Positions 32,513 through 41,874 of a DNA stretch of 46,284 nt are shown in pieces. Every line of letters starts with the position of its first letter. Position 1 is the stretch's first letter. The position numbers and the translations under genes were made by a program. Source of the DNA: a virus. The stretch lies in IMG/VR virus record IMGVR_UViG_3300032291_003030, positions 1-46,284 of that record, one strand, 5' to 3'. Below the pieces are notes generated by a model. It worked only from the letters and a program-made list of their open reading frames with translations, did no database searches and was not told where the DNA came from.

Positions 32513-33561
32513 AATTAGATAAATATTATAAATTAAAAAACGAATTAGAAACATTTAGTTTTGAAAAAAATTTCAATCCATTAAGTAAAACTTTATATTA
32601 TTTCTCATTTTTAGGAAATATATTTTTAATATTATTTTCATATTTTTTTATTAAAGATATTACAAATAGTATAAATAAATTATTTCCCGGACAAGATATA
32701 TTTTTTTCTGTCTTTATTATATTATTCATGATTGGATATGAGTTGTTTAAGAGATTTACTTTTGAACAACTTATAATAGCAATAGTAAAAAATAGTAAAA
32801 TAAATATAAATATTATATTAGGTGCTATGATATCTATTGTACTAGCAGCTGGATCATTTTACTTATCATTAAATGGAGCACATAGATTGGTTGATAATAC
32901 ATCTCAAATAGAAATACAATTAGATACTGTTCAAAATAAAAATACTGAGTCTATTAATGATGTATATCAATCTAGAATAAAGCTTAAAGAAAGTCAAATA
33001 CAAGCTATTAATGATAATGATAATGATGGTGTTTTATCGTCAAGGCAACGTAAAATAATAAAGGATTTAGAAAAAGATATTACTCAATTAGAAACTGATA
33101 GAGATACACGTATTAAACAAGTTGAAGTTAAATTGGGAGATAAACTAAGTAAAAAAGAAAATAAAGTACAAGAAAATAGCTTTGCTTTTGCAATAGTAGT
33201 ATTTTTTCTAGAGATTGTAATATTAATAGGTGTATCATTTAATTCTTTCTACTCATGGCATTCATATGTAGAGATGAAAAATGTAATGAATATACCTAAA
33301 TATAAACAATTAGAAATTAATATGAATCTACTTAAATTATATTATCAAAATGGAAGGAAAAAAGAATCAGACCCTGTAATTCCAGCAAGTAATCTTAAAA
33401 TATTAGTTAGTAATTCAAAATTAAAATATACACAAAAAGATATTACTAATTTTTTAGCAATATGTTCTGAATTAGATATTACTGTAGGATTAAAAAGAGA
33501 TAAAGTATATAATATGAGTTTTGAAAAAGCCAAATCTTTATTAGAAAACCAAGAAATATAA
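32509..33561 (+). CDS. Membrane protein with central coiled coil (350 aa)
   Basis: There are about four hydrophobic segments: near residues 30-50 (YYFSFLGNIFLILFSYFFI), 62-80 (DIFFSVFIILFMIGYELF), 100-122 (NIILGAMISIVLAAGSFYLS) and ~225-247 (FAFAIVVFFLEIVILIGVSF). A charged coiled-coil domain lies between the third and fourth (about residues 130-220, RQRKIIKDLEKDITQLETD). The C-terminal ~100 residues look soluble and helical. The topology resembles a sensor or an envelope-anchored complex, but I recognise no family. Confidence 0.75.
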   Translation: MKLDKYYKLKNELETFSFEKNFNPLSKTLYYFSFLGNIFLILFSYFFIKDITNSINKLFPGQDIFFSVFIILFMIGYELFKRFTFEQLIIAIVKNSKININIILGAMISIVLAAGSFYLSLNGAHRLVDNTSQIEIQLDTVQNKNTESINDVYQSRIKLKESQIQAINDNDNDGVLSSRQRKIIKDLEKDITQLETDRDTRIKQVEVKLGDKLSKKENKVQENSFAFAIVVFFLEIVILIGVSFNSFYSWHSYVEMKNVMNIPKYKQLEINMNLLKLYYQNGRKKESDPVIPASNLKILVSNSKLKYTQKDITNFLAICSELDITVGLKRDKVYNMSFEKAKSLLENQEI

Positions 33562-33562
33562 C

Positions 33563-33886
33563 ATGAAAATAAATAATAAACAACAATCAGAAGGGTTAGG
33601 AGATACAATAGCTAAAATTACTAATTTTTTTGGGATAGATAAAGTAGCAGATGCTGCCGCTAAATTATTAGGTGCTGAAGGGTGTGGATGTGAAGAACGT
33701 AGAGAATTATTAAATCATCTATTCCCTTACGAAACATCATCACGTCATTTTAAAGTTAAAGAACAATTTACATTTTTAGGTAAAGAATTTTTTAAGGATC
33801 AAAATATAAAAATAACTAAAGCTGATAATGTGTATCATAATGTTATCCAATTAGTACAGGATGGAAAATTAGAAGAAATAATTTAA
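33563..33886 (+). CDS. Small phage protein with CGC motif (107 aa)
   Basis: It has GLGDTIAKITNFFGIDKVAD, a short amphipathic helix, then LLGAEGCGCEERRELLNHLF and PYETSSRHFKVKE. The CGC-x2-R-x3-L-N-x-L-F-P-Y pattern is one I recall from small proteins of marine phages and prophages, without known function. The two cysteines may bind metal. It starts one base after the membrane protein gene. Confidence 0.7.
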   Translation: MKINNKQQSEGLGDTIAKITNFFGIDKVADAAAKLLGAEGCGCEERRELLNHLFPYETSSRHFKVKEQFTFLGKEFFKDQNIKITKADNVYHNVIQLVQDGKLEEII

Positions 33887-33909
33887 TATTTAAAACAATA
33901 AAAACTGTT

Positions 33910-35163
33910 ATGACTAACACAATCTTCATTCAGATAGCATCTTATCGTGATCCTGAATTACTTCCAACAATTAAAGATTGTATTGATAAAGCAAAGTATC
34001 CTGAAAATTTACGATTTGGTATTACCTGGCAACATTCTGAAGAAGATGAATGGGATAAGTTAACTGAATATGAAAATGATTCTAGATTTAAAATAATTGA
34101 TATTGACTATAAAGATGCTAAAGGTGCTTGTTGGGCAAGAAATAAACTTCAACAAGAATATAATAATGAAAAATATACTCTTCAATTAGATTCACATCAC
34201 AGATTTATTCAAGATTGGGATGATGAATTAATTCAAATGATTGAACAACTTCAATTAAAAGGATATGAAAAACCATTATTAACATCTTATATATCTTCAT
34301 TTAATCCACAAGATGATCCAGCTGGTAGAATTAAAGAACCATGGTGGATGACTTTTGATAGATTTATACCTGAAGGTGCAATATTTTTTCTACCTGCTAC
34401 TATACCAGGGTGGCAAGATATGACTGAACCAATCCCTTCACGTTTTTATTCAGCACATTTTTGTTTCACGTTAGGTAAATTTGTAAAAGAGGTACCACAT
34501 GATCCAGAATATTACTTTCATGGAGAAGAAATCTCAATTGCTGTTAGAGCATATACATGGGGATATGATTTATTTCACCCTCATAAAATAATTGCTTGGC
34601 ATGAATATACTCGTAATGGTAGAACAAAACATTGGGATGATAATTCAGAGTGGGGAAAACTTAACACTGTATCTCATAATCGTAATCGTATTTTATTTGG
34701 GATGGATGGAAATTGTTCATGTCAGTTAGATTTTGGGATTTATGGATTTGGTAAAGAACGCACATTAAAAGATTATGAAAAATATGCTGGGATTAAATTT
34801 AGAAATAGAGGAGTACAACAATATACTTTAGATAATAAATTTGCCCCTAACCCTATTATTGAAAATAATGAAGATTATGAAAATTCATTTTTAACAATAT
34901 TTAAACATTGTATTGATGTACATAAAGGGTCATTTACCGAAACTGATTATGATTTTTGGGCGGTGATTTTTGAAGATGAGAATAATCAACAATTATATAG
35001 AGAAGATATTATATCTTTAGATATAATGAATTTACTCAAAACAACTGATGAATTTATTAAAATATGGAGAACGTTTAACACAGAAAAAAAACCAAATAAA
35101 TGGATAGTATGGTCACATTCAGAATCTAAGGGTTGGTTAGATAAAATCGAAGGTAAAATTTAA
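33910..35163 (+). CDS. Glycosyltransferase, GlcNAc-transferase (GT60-like) family (417 aa)
   Basis: The N-terminus IFIQIASYRDPELLPTIKDC and NLRFGITWQHSEEDEWDK, followed by GACWARNKLQQEY and the donor-site TLQLDSHHRFIQDWDDEL, match the GlcNAc-type GT-A family whose members include Skp1 GlcNAc transferases. It also has FSAHFCF-like, YFHGEEISIAVRAYTWGYDL and RNRILFGMDG-type segments. The acceptor is unknown. It begins a five-gene glycan cluster and overlaps the next gene at TAATG. Confidence 0.85.
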   Translation: MTNTIFIQIASYRDPELLPTIKDCIDKAKYPENLRFGITWQHSEEDEWDKLTEYENDSRFKIIDIDYKDAKGACWARNKLQQEYNNEKYTLQLDSHHRFIQDWDDELIQMIEQLQLKGYEKPLLTSYISSFNPQDDPAGRIKEPWWMTFDRFIPEGAIFFLPATIPGWQDMTEPIPSRFYSAHFCFTLGKFVKEVPHDPEYYFHGEEISIAVRAYTWGYDLFHPHKIIAWHEYTRNGRTKHWDDNSEWGKLNTVSHNRNRILFGMDGNCSCQLDFGIYGFGKERTLKDYEKYAGIKFRNRGVQQYTLDNKFAPNPIIENNEDYENSFLTIFKHCIDVHKGSFTETDYDFWAVIFEDENNQQLYREDIISLDIMNLLKTTDEFIKIWRTFNTEKKPNKWIVWSHSESKGWLDKIEGKI

Positions 35164-35810
35164 TGAGTAAAGTTTTTGATTTAATACAAATAGGATGTCA
35201 TATTGGTAATACTTTAAATGATAAAAAAACAATTGGATTATTTAATCAAAAATCAAATGCAATATTTATGGAACCAATAAAAAGATTCTACGATTTAATG
35301 GTGAATAATCATAATAGAGATTATCATGATAATAATTTTATTTTTTTAAATATGGCTTGTAGTAGTAAGGTCGGGGAATTAGATTTATATGAACCCGATA
35401 TTATTACATTTTCACGTGAAACGGAACCTGAATATATTGATCGAGCATTACCCAACTGGATCGATCAATTAACTTCAGTTTATCCTGATCATGTTAAAAA
35501 TCATCATTTAAACATAGAGTCTAATTTAGTAAAAGTTCCTTGTACGACGTTGAATCAAATAATAAAGGAATATGGTATTTCTAAATTAAAATTATTAGTT
35601 ATAGATACTGAAGGACATGATTTTGAAATTCTTAATGGTTTAAATTTAAATGTATTAAAACCAAAGAAAATAATTTTTGAACATAAACATATAGAAGGAA
35701 CAAATAAAACGGTCGGAGAAAAATATAATACAATTTTAAATAAGTTATTTAGTTTCGGATATATTAAGACACATATGGATACGGAAGATACTTATTTAGA
35801 GTTAATTTAA
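35163..35810 (+). CDS. FkbM-family methyltransferase (215 aa)
   Basis: The fold pattern is DLIQIGCHIGNTLNDKKTIG (SAM-binding first loop), AIFMEPIKRFYDLM, FIFLNMACSSKVGELDLY, VPCTTLNQIIKEYGISKLKL and LLVIDTEGHDFEILNGLNLN with the conserved D-T-E-G-H-D signature of FkbM enzymes. These usually O-methylate sugars or polyketides. Its start overlaps the glycosyltransferase stop, so sugar methylation of the same glycan is plausible. Confidence 0.87.
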   Translation: MSKVFDLIQIGCHIGNTLNDKKTIGLFNQKSNAIFMEPIKRFYDLMVNNHNRDYHDNNFIFLNMACSSKVGELDLYEPDIITFSRETEPEYIDRALPNWIDQLTSVYPDHVKNHHLNIESNLVKVPCTTLNQIIKEYGISKLKLLVIDTEGHDFEILNGLNLNVLKPKKIIFEHKHIEGTNKTVGEKYNTILNKLFSFGYIKTHMDTEDTYLELI

Positions 35811-35816
35811 TTTAAT

Positions 35817-36635
35817 ATGAAAAAAGCGTTATTGGGGTTGTCAAATAACATTGGTCAACACAAAGAAAAAATAAAGATTTGGGCAAATAGTTTTAGAAAG
35901 TTTTCGGACGGAGAAGTAATTCTATTAGCTGCAAATTCAAATGAAGAAGATATAAAGGTTTGTAATGAGTTAAATATTAGACCAATTCCCGTGGTTGTAG
36001 AAGACACTTGGTATATTAACCATAAAAGATTAGAACATACATATAACTTTTTAAAAGACACTGACATTGATTTATTTATGATTACAGATGTCTTTGATGT
36101 TGTGTTCCAATCAGATCCATTTCAAAAATTTGATTTGGAAAATTATGATTTATTTGTAGGTGCTGAGGGTATTTTAATTTCGGAAGAACCGTGGAATACA
36201 GATGTTATTAACAAAGTATTTCCAGGTGAAATAGAAGTTTGTAAACATCATGAAATTATTTGTAGTGGTGTTATTGGTGGTAAAAAGGAACAATTAATTT
36301 CATTATATAAACGTATGTATGATAAATGTGAGGCTGGAACCAATAATCACAATATTAAAGATCAGGCGGCATTAATCATTATAATTGCAAAAAATAAAAT
36401 TGAGAAATTAAAAATTTTTAATTTAAATGATGCGTGGGCAATGCATTGTTCAACTTCAGGACCAACACAATTTTTTGAATCGTGGGGACTTAGAAGAACT
36501 ATTGAAAAGAGATATAACGTTCCTAAAATGGTAGATAGTAAAATCTACACAAACGATAATAAACTTTACGATATTGTACACCAATTCAATAGAGTACCTG
36601 AATGGAAAGATATTTTAACAGATGAATTTAAATAA
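35817..36635 (+). CDS. Glycosyltransferase-like protein (272 aa)
   Basis: The product has a GT-A style layout: KKALLGLSNNIGQHKEKIKI, then EVILLAANSNEEDIKVCNEL, and the acidic metal/donor site DLFMITDVFDVVFQSDPFQK. A later ICSGVIGGKKEQLISLYKRM and NNHNIKDQAALIIII resemble the acceptor half of this fold. It could be a galactosyl- or related transferase; the substrate is unknown. It overlaps the next gene by 14 bases. Confidence 0.75.
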   Translation: MKKALLGLSNNIGQHKEKIKIWANSFRKFSDGEVILLAANSNEEDIKVCNELNIRPIPVVVEDTWYINHKRLEHTYNFLKDTDIDLFMITDVFDVVFQSDPFQKFDLENYDLFVGAEGILISEEPWNTDVINKVFPGEIEVCKHHEIICSGVIGGKKEQLISLYKRMYDKCEAGTNNHNIKDQAALIIIIAKNKIEKLKIFNLNDAWAMHCSTSGPTQFFESWGLRRTIEKRYNVPKMVDSKIYTNDNKLYDIVHQFNRVPEWKDILTDEFK

Positions 36636-37383
36636 TGTATATTGTGTATGTACAGTACCAAGTACATATAAATCATACGTCAAACATTGGGATTCTTTTA
36701 AAGAAACCGGAAGAGAATTAACATTTGTGTCCGACATTAGTTCTGATAGTTTATTTGATGTTGGATTTTTATATAATGAAACAAACATTAGAATGAATTT
36801 GAATTTTTCTAAGGATGTTAATAAAAAGAATTTTTGGAATTCAGTCGGTAATAGAAATATTATTTGGTTTTATGCTCACTTTAGAATGTTAAATTATTAC
36901 ATACATTATCCACATTATGATAACTATTGGTTTTTTGATGATGATGTAAGAATGGATAATTGGAATTTATTTTTTGAAGGTGTAGACAAAGATGATTCAG
37001 ATTTTATGTCATACTTTTGTTTTAAAAATAAAGATGTAGAATCTCAATTATCGATACCAAAAATCGACAGTAATACTCATTCTTGTGATGCTTGGTTTTT
37101 AAGATTTCCAGGACCAGGAGATGTTGTACCTGAAAATGTAAAAGAAATATTTGGGTCGTTTTTTCCTATTGTTAAATTTTCAAATAGAGCAATAAAAAAA
37201 TTATTAGAATTAAATAATGAAGGATTAAGTGGTTATTCAGAAGGGTTTGTACCAACAATGTTAAACAAACACAAAATGAAATTAAATACATTAATTAAAT
37301 CAGACGATACATCAAATTTATTTGATGTTGATCAAGTCGGTATTAAACATAAAAATATAAAAATAGAATGGTCATGGATATAA
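36622..37383 (+). CDS. Probable glycosyltransferase (253 aa)
   Basis: It starts inside the end of the preceding gene. Features are NVYCVCTVPSTYKSYVKHWD, IIWFYAHFRMLNYYIHYPHY and the acidic NYWFFDDDVRMDNW, where D-D-D may be the DxD metal site. A SCDAWFLRFPGPGDVVPENV segment follows. I recognise it as glycosyltransferase-like from this pattern and from its neighbours, not from a precise family. It overlaps the following fusion gene by 16 bases. Confidence 0.65.
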   Translation: MNLNNVYCVCTVPSTYKSYVKHWDSFKETGRELTFVSDISSDSLFDVGFLYNETNIRMNLNFSKDVNKKNFWNSVGNRNIIWFYAHFRMLNYYIHYPHYDNYWFFDDDVRMDNWNLFFEGVDKDDSDFMSYFCFKNKDVESQLSIPKIDSNTHSCDAWFLRFPGPGDVVPENVKEIFGSFFPIVKFSNRAIKKLLELNNEGLSGYSEGFVPTMLNKHKMKLNTLIKSDDTSNLFDVDQVGIKHKNIKIEWSWI

Positions 37384-38750
37384 AAAAACCAGTAATAGTA
37401 ACGGCATTATATGATATAGGTAGAGATAAATGGGAAAAGTTTACCTCGTCTTATGGTGGATATATTCATTTAATGGAGAGAACATTATCTATTGATAATG
37501 AGATAGTTATATATACACAAGAAAAATTTAAAGATCAAATTTTAGAACTTAGAAAAAAATATGATACTAACTTAGAAAAAACGGTTTTAATTGTTCAAGA
37601 ATTAGAAGAGTTAGATGCTTATAAATTATATAATGAAAAATTAACCGAATTAATATTTTCCGATGAATTTGTTAAAAAGGTTTCATTTCCTGATGTTCCT
37701 GAAATGTCTAAACCATTATATAATGTAATTATGTTTAATAAAGTTTATTGGATTAAACATTGTGTTGATAATGAGTATTTTGATAACGACTTTGTTATTT
37801 GGGCAGACGCGGGAGGTTTAAGAGAACTTGTTGAAGTTTATCAAGGTAAGGTTTGGCCAAACATTGAAAAACTAAATAAATTAGACCCAAATAAAATTAC
37901 ATTCTTTAGTCATAGTGCTCAGTTTGATATCCATGATAAAGAATTTCATTCATTGTCTCAAATTAGACACATTCAAGGTACAGCATTTTTTATACCATCA
38001 CACATGATTGATGATTTAATTATAGAATTTAATCAAACAATTGAAGAGTCTTTATCTAAAAATTATATTGGTAGTGATGAGAAAGTTTTTGATATCACAT
38101 ACTGTAAAGACAAAAATAAATATAATTTAATACAATGTACCTGGAGAACATATTTTAATTTATTTAAATATGATGATTTAAAATCTTTGGATAGCGTTAA
38201 AAAAGTTTTTTTAGATTTTGGAACACATGAATGTCAAGGTTTAAATCATTTTATTAATTACGAATTAAATATGGATAGTAGTTGGGAGATTCACACATTC
38301 GAACCAAATCCATTAATTGATGTTGATACTTGCGTTAAAAATTTCTTAAATAGAAATATTACGGTTCACCGAAAAGCAGTATGGATTAGGAATGATAAAA
38401 TCATTTTTAAACAATATGGTGGGGATGGAACAAGTCAGGGGTCATTATTAGAAGAAACAAATGGTGGTAAATCATATAAGGATTACTATAATGAAACAGA
38501 AGTAGAATGTATTGACGTTTTAGAATTTATAAATACTTTTGACGCAGAATCTCAAATATATATAAAAATGGATATAGAGTGGGCTGAATATGAAATATTT
38601 AAATATATGTTAGAAAAAGGTTGGCCTAAGAATATAAAAAAAATATGGGTAGAATGGCACAATATTGCGAAAGATGAATTTAAAATTAAAATGGAAACTT
38701 TAACAAATAAAATTGAAAAACATAATACAAAAATTATAAATTGGCATTAA
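37368..38750 (+). CDS. Fusion of HtrL/YibB-like glycosyltransferase and FkbM methyltransferase (460 aa)
   Basis: Residues ~1-270 have VIVTALYDIGRDKWEKF, YIHLMERTLSIDNEIVIYT and NDFVIWADAGGLREL, the pattern of HtrL/YibB (WlaTC-type) glycosyltransferases. From ~280 on, KKVFLDFGTHECQGLNHFIN, EIHTFEPNPLIDV, CIDVLEFINTFDAESQIYIK and MDIEWAEYEIFKYML show an FkbM methyltransferase. The whole would add and methylate a sugar in one polypeptide. Both halves look complete. It ends the glycan cluster. Confidence 0.8.
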   Translation: MVMDIKKPVIVTALYDIGRDKWEKFTSSYGGYIHLMERTLSIDNEIVIYTQEKFKDQILELRKKYDTNLEKTVLIVQELEELDAYKLYNEKLTELIFSDEFVKKVSFPDVPEMSKPLYNVIMFNKVYWIKHCVDNEYFDNDFVIWADAGGLRELVEVYQGKVWPNIEKLNKLDPNKITFFSHSAQFDIHDKEFHSLSQIRHIQGTAFFIPSHMIDDLIIEFNQTIEESLSKNYIGSDEKVFDITYCKDKNKYNLIQCTWRTYFNLFKYDDLKSLDSVKKVFLDFGTHECQGLNHFINYELNMDSSWEIHTFEPNPLIDVDTCVKNFLNRNITVHRKAVWIRNDKIIFKQYGGDGTSQGSLLEETNGGKSYKDYYNETEVECIDVLEFINTFDAESQIYIKMDIEWAEYEIFKYMLEKGWPKNIKKIWVEWHNIAKDEFKIKMETLTNKIEKHNTKIINWH

Positions 38751-38802
38751 TATAAAAATAAAATTAATATTATTAAATTAGAAATATAATACTTAATTTG
38801 GT

Positions 38803-38826
38803 TTGTCTCAATAATAAGGTTATATT
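38803..38826 (+). promoter_or_regulatory. Middle-promoter-like element upstream of DNA polymerase gp43
   Basis: TTGTCT (38803-38808), 12 bases starting CAATAATAAGG, TATATT (38821-38826). The polymerase ATG (38833) begins exactly 7 bases after the hexamer. Confidence 0.55.
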
Positions 38827-38832
38827 CCACCC

Positions 38833-41421
38833 ATGTATCAATCAATATATTACGATTTTAGCGACTATTCATATTCTCTTAGGGACGATAAAAAAGGATG
38901 GTCCCATTTTAATTACCAACCAACATACTATAAGTTAGATGAATATGGAACTGTTCCAACATTAGATGGACAGATGGCTACTCCTACAAAAAAATTTGAA
39001 AGAGGAGATTTAACATTATATGAAAGAGATGTAGATAAACGTACACGATTATTAATAGACAATTATTATGAAAGTGATGATGTTGCTGAATGGCAAAATA
39101 TAGTTTATTTTGATATTGAGTGTGAAATTGGTGGAGCATTAACTCCAGAATACATTAAGTCAGCTCCTATGAAGATGACTTCAATAGCAATATATGATCA
39201 TAGTTCAAAAATTTATTATTGTTTAATATTAGATGAAAAGAATCAATTAACATCCACCAAACAACCTAATAGAGAAATAATACCTTTCCCTACTGAAAAA
39301 GATATGTTAATATATTTTCTTCAATTATGGGAAAGATTAGATGCTACTATTATTACAGGATGGAATAGTGGATATTTCGATATTCCTTATATGTACTATA
39401 GAATGTGTAAAGTTCTGTCTGTTGAAGATGCTACTCGTTTATCTCCTATACAAAAAATTGATTTTAGTGAATACGATAAGGAACAACCTATTGAATTAGG
39501 TGGTATTAACCACTTAGATTATATGTTATTGTTTAAGAAATTCGTTACTAAACAAGAACCATCATATAAATTAAATGATATAGGAGAAAAATATGTTAAA
39601 TTAGGTAAGGTTGAATATGAAGGATCATTAGATAGATTATTTAAAGAAGATATAAATAAATTTATTGATTATAACATTCGAGATGTTGAAATTATTATTG
39701 AATTAGAGAAGAAACTTAAATTTATAGATCTAACAGTAACAATTTGTCATTTGTGTCATGTACCATATGAGCAAATATACATGTCTACTACGTTAAATGA
39801 TGGCGCTATACTAACGTATTTAAAACGTAAAGGCATAGCATCACCAAATAAACCAACAACAATAAACCCGCAGTTAAAAATTAGAGATGAAGAAAATGAT
39901 AGTTATGCTGGTGGTTATTTAAAGGATCCTATTCCTGGATTATATGAATGGGTTATTGACTTAGATTTTACATCATTGTATCCTTCCATTATTAGATCAC
40001 TTAATATTGGAATTGAAACATTTGTAGGAAGAATTGTAAATCATAACAAATACGATAATCAGTGGTCTCTTGATGAATTATTGGAAATGGATGATAACGA
40101 TTTAATTGTTATTGAAAAACTAAATTCAAATTTTACAACTACTAAATCTCAAGTTACGGTTAGTAAAATTAGAGATTACATTATTGAAAATAATATTATA
40201 GTTGCTGCATCCGGAGCCTTATTTCGAACTGATAAATCATCTGTAGTTTGTGAAGTACTAACAGATTGGTTTAATAAACGTGTTGAATATAAAAATTTAA
40301 TGAAGAAAGCTTATAAAGCTGGAGATATTGAAAAAGGTGAATTTTATGACCGTAGACAACATGCTTATAAAATTAAATTAAATGATGTTTATGGTGTATT
40401 TGCTATTAATGGGTGGCGATATACTGATGGGCATAAAATGATATCATCCGCTATTACTTTAACAGGCCAACGTGTAACTCAAGAATCCATTAAATATGTT
40501 AATATATGGATGAATGAAAGTTTAAATACAATAGATAAAGATTATGTTGTAACCTCAGATACTGATTCTTTATTTATTCAGGTTAAAGATATATTATTAG
40601 CTAGAGGTGTTGATTTAAAAAATAAAGAACAATGTATTAAAGCTACATTAGAAATAGCTACTGAAATACAAAAAGTATCAAATAAATTTATTGGGGAATT
40701 TGCTTTAAAAGCATTTAATATTCCTAATGATAGAAATCATTTCTTTGAATTAAAACAAGAAGTAGTAATTGAGAGAGGATACTTTTCAGGAAAACGTCGT
40801 TATGCAATGTATATTGTAAATAAAGAAGGTGTTGATACTGAAGAATTAGTAATGATGGGACTAGATTTAATGAAATCTAATATGCCTGTAACTTACAAGA
40901 GGTTTGGTGAATCAATCATTCAAGAAATTATGTTTGGTAAGACTAGAGATGATATTAATAAACGTATTGTTGAATTTAAAAAATATTTAAAAACACAATC
41001 TTGGGAAGTAGTAGCAAAACCCACAGGAGTAAAACAAATACGTAAATATATTAAACGTTCTCCTCGTAACGGAGAAATATTTAGTGAATTAGAAACTAAA
41101 TGCCCTATTAATACTAAAGCTGCTATATACACTAATGATCTACTTAGATTTAAAAAACTTGATAAACAATATTCATGTTTTGTTGAAGGAGATAAAATGA
41201 AATATGTTACATTAAAGAAAAATCCATACAATATTAGTGTAATTGGATTTAAAGGAAATGGTGAGGATCCTCCATTTATTACTTCATTAATTGAAGAGTT
41301 TGTAGATAAAGATGAAATATTTAATTCAGTATTATTAAATAAATTAGAAACAATTTATAGTGATTTAGGTTGGGAATTTGTATCTTTAAATGAAAATGTA
41401 GCTAAATTCTTTTCATTTTGA
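38833..41421 (+). CDS. gp43: Family B DNA polymerase (T4 gp43-like)
   Basis: The 862-residue product (T4 gp43 is 898) has an intact 3'-5' exonuclease: YFDIECEIGG (D94, E96), TIITGWNSGYFDIPYMYYR and FIDYNIRDVEIIIELE. The polymerase motifs are motif A DLDFTSLYPSIIRSLNIG (D378), motif B KIKLNDVYGVFA and motif C TSDTDSLFI (D576, D578), plus SGKRRYAMYI. It should be the replicative enzyme, working with the clamp at 41874 and loader at 45622. The ATG lies at the predicted transcription start, so its mRNA may be leaderless. Confidence 0.97.
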   Translation: MYQSIYYDFSDYSYSLRDDKKGWSHFNYQPTYYKLDEYGTVPTLDGQMATPTKKFERGDLTLYERDVDKRTRLLIDNYYESDDVAEWQNIVYFDIECEIGGALTPEYIKSAPMKMTSIAIYDHSSKIYYCLILDEKNQLTSTKQPNREIIPFPTEKDMLIYFLQLWERLDATIITGWNSGYFDIPYMYYRMCKVLSVEDATRLSPIQKIDFSEYDKEQPIELGGINHLDYMLLFKKFVTKQEPSYKLNDIGEKYVKLGKVEYEGSLDRLFKEDINKFIDYNIRDVEIIIELEKKLKFIDLTVTICHLCHVPYEQIYMSTTLNDGAILTYLKRKGIASPNKPTTINPQLKIRDEENDSYAGGYLKDPIPGLYEWVIDLDFTSLYPSIIRSLNIGIETFVGRIVNHNKYDNQWSLDELLEMDDNDLIVIEKLNSNFTTTKSQVTVSKIRDYIIENNIIVAASGALFRTDKSSVVCEVLTDWFNKRVEYKNLMKKAYKAGDIEKGEFYDRRQHAYKIKLNDVYGVFAINGWRYTDGHKMISSAITLTGQRVTQESIKYVNIWMNESLNTIDKDYVVTSDTDSLFIQVKDILLARGVDLKNKEQCIKATLEIATEIQKVSNKFIGEFALKAFNIPNDRNHFFELKQEVVIERGYFSGKRRYAMYIVNKEGVDTEELVMMGLDLMKSNMPVTYKRFGESIIQEIMFGKTRDDINKRIVEFKKYLKTQSWEVVAKPTGVKQIRKYIKRSPRNGEIFSELETKCPINTKAAIYTNDLLRFKKLDKQYSCFVEGDKMKYVTLKKNPYNISVIGFKGNGEDPPFITSLIEEFVDKDEIFNSVLLNKLETIYSDLGWEFVSLNENVAKFFSF

Positions 41422-41445
41422 TTATCACAATAAAATTAATATATT
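41422..41445 (+). promoter_or_regulatory. Middle-promoter-like element upstream of the 41467 gene
   Basis: TTATCA (41422-41427), 12 bases, TATATT (41440-41445), starting directly after the polymerase stop codon. The downstream ATG is 22 bases away. Confidence 0.55.
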
Positions 41446-41466
41446 GAATATAAATAAAATAAAGTT

Positions 41467-41874
41467 ATGAGATTAATTAGAAATATTAAATTTAAATTTA
41501 GAAAAAAATGGAGTAAATTTCATAATACTCCTACTACCATTGTGATGACTTCGACACATTCCTCTGTAGCTTCCATTTTTAGAATTGCTCTAAAAAACAA
41601 AAATTCAGAATTAATTTATATACCAAATGATGAGAAACGAATTGTAAAAATGGAAAAATATGATTTATATATTAAATTAGAAAAGTTTAATATATCTCTT
41701 ACAAATTCTCAATATAATTATATGATTGAAATTCCTTATACATTATATGAAAAATTAACTATTATGTTTGATAGAAAAATTAATACTAAGTATCAAGAAG
41801 AGGAAAAACTAATTAATAGTCAAATAGAAATTGGAATAAAAAATGTTTTAAAACTAGTAACAAAAACAAAATAA
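41467..41874 (+). CDS. Hypothetical protein before the sliding clamp (135 aa)
   Basis: The N-terminus is very basic (MRLIRNIKFKFRKKWSKFHN), followed by TTIVMTSTHSSVASIFRIAL and a mixed strand/helix region, ending with an acidic helix (YQEEEKLINSQIEIGIKNVL). No known domain is seen. Its stop overlaps the clamp gene start (TAATG), suggesting an accessory role in replication, which is inferred from position only. Confidence 0.68.
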   Translation: MRLIRNIKFKFRKKWSKFHNTPTTIVMTSTHSSVASIFRIALKNKNSELIYIPNDEKRIVKMEKYDLYIKLEKFNISLTNSQYNYMIEIPYTLYEKLTIMFDRKINTKYQEEEKLINSQIEIGIKNVLKLVTKTK

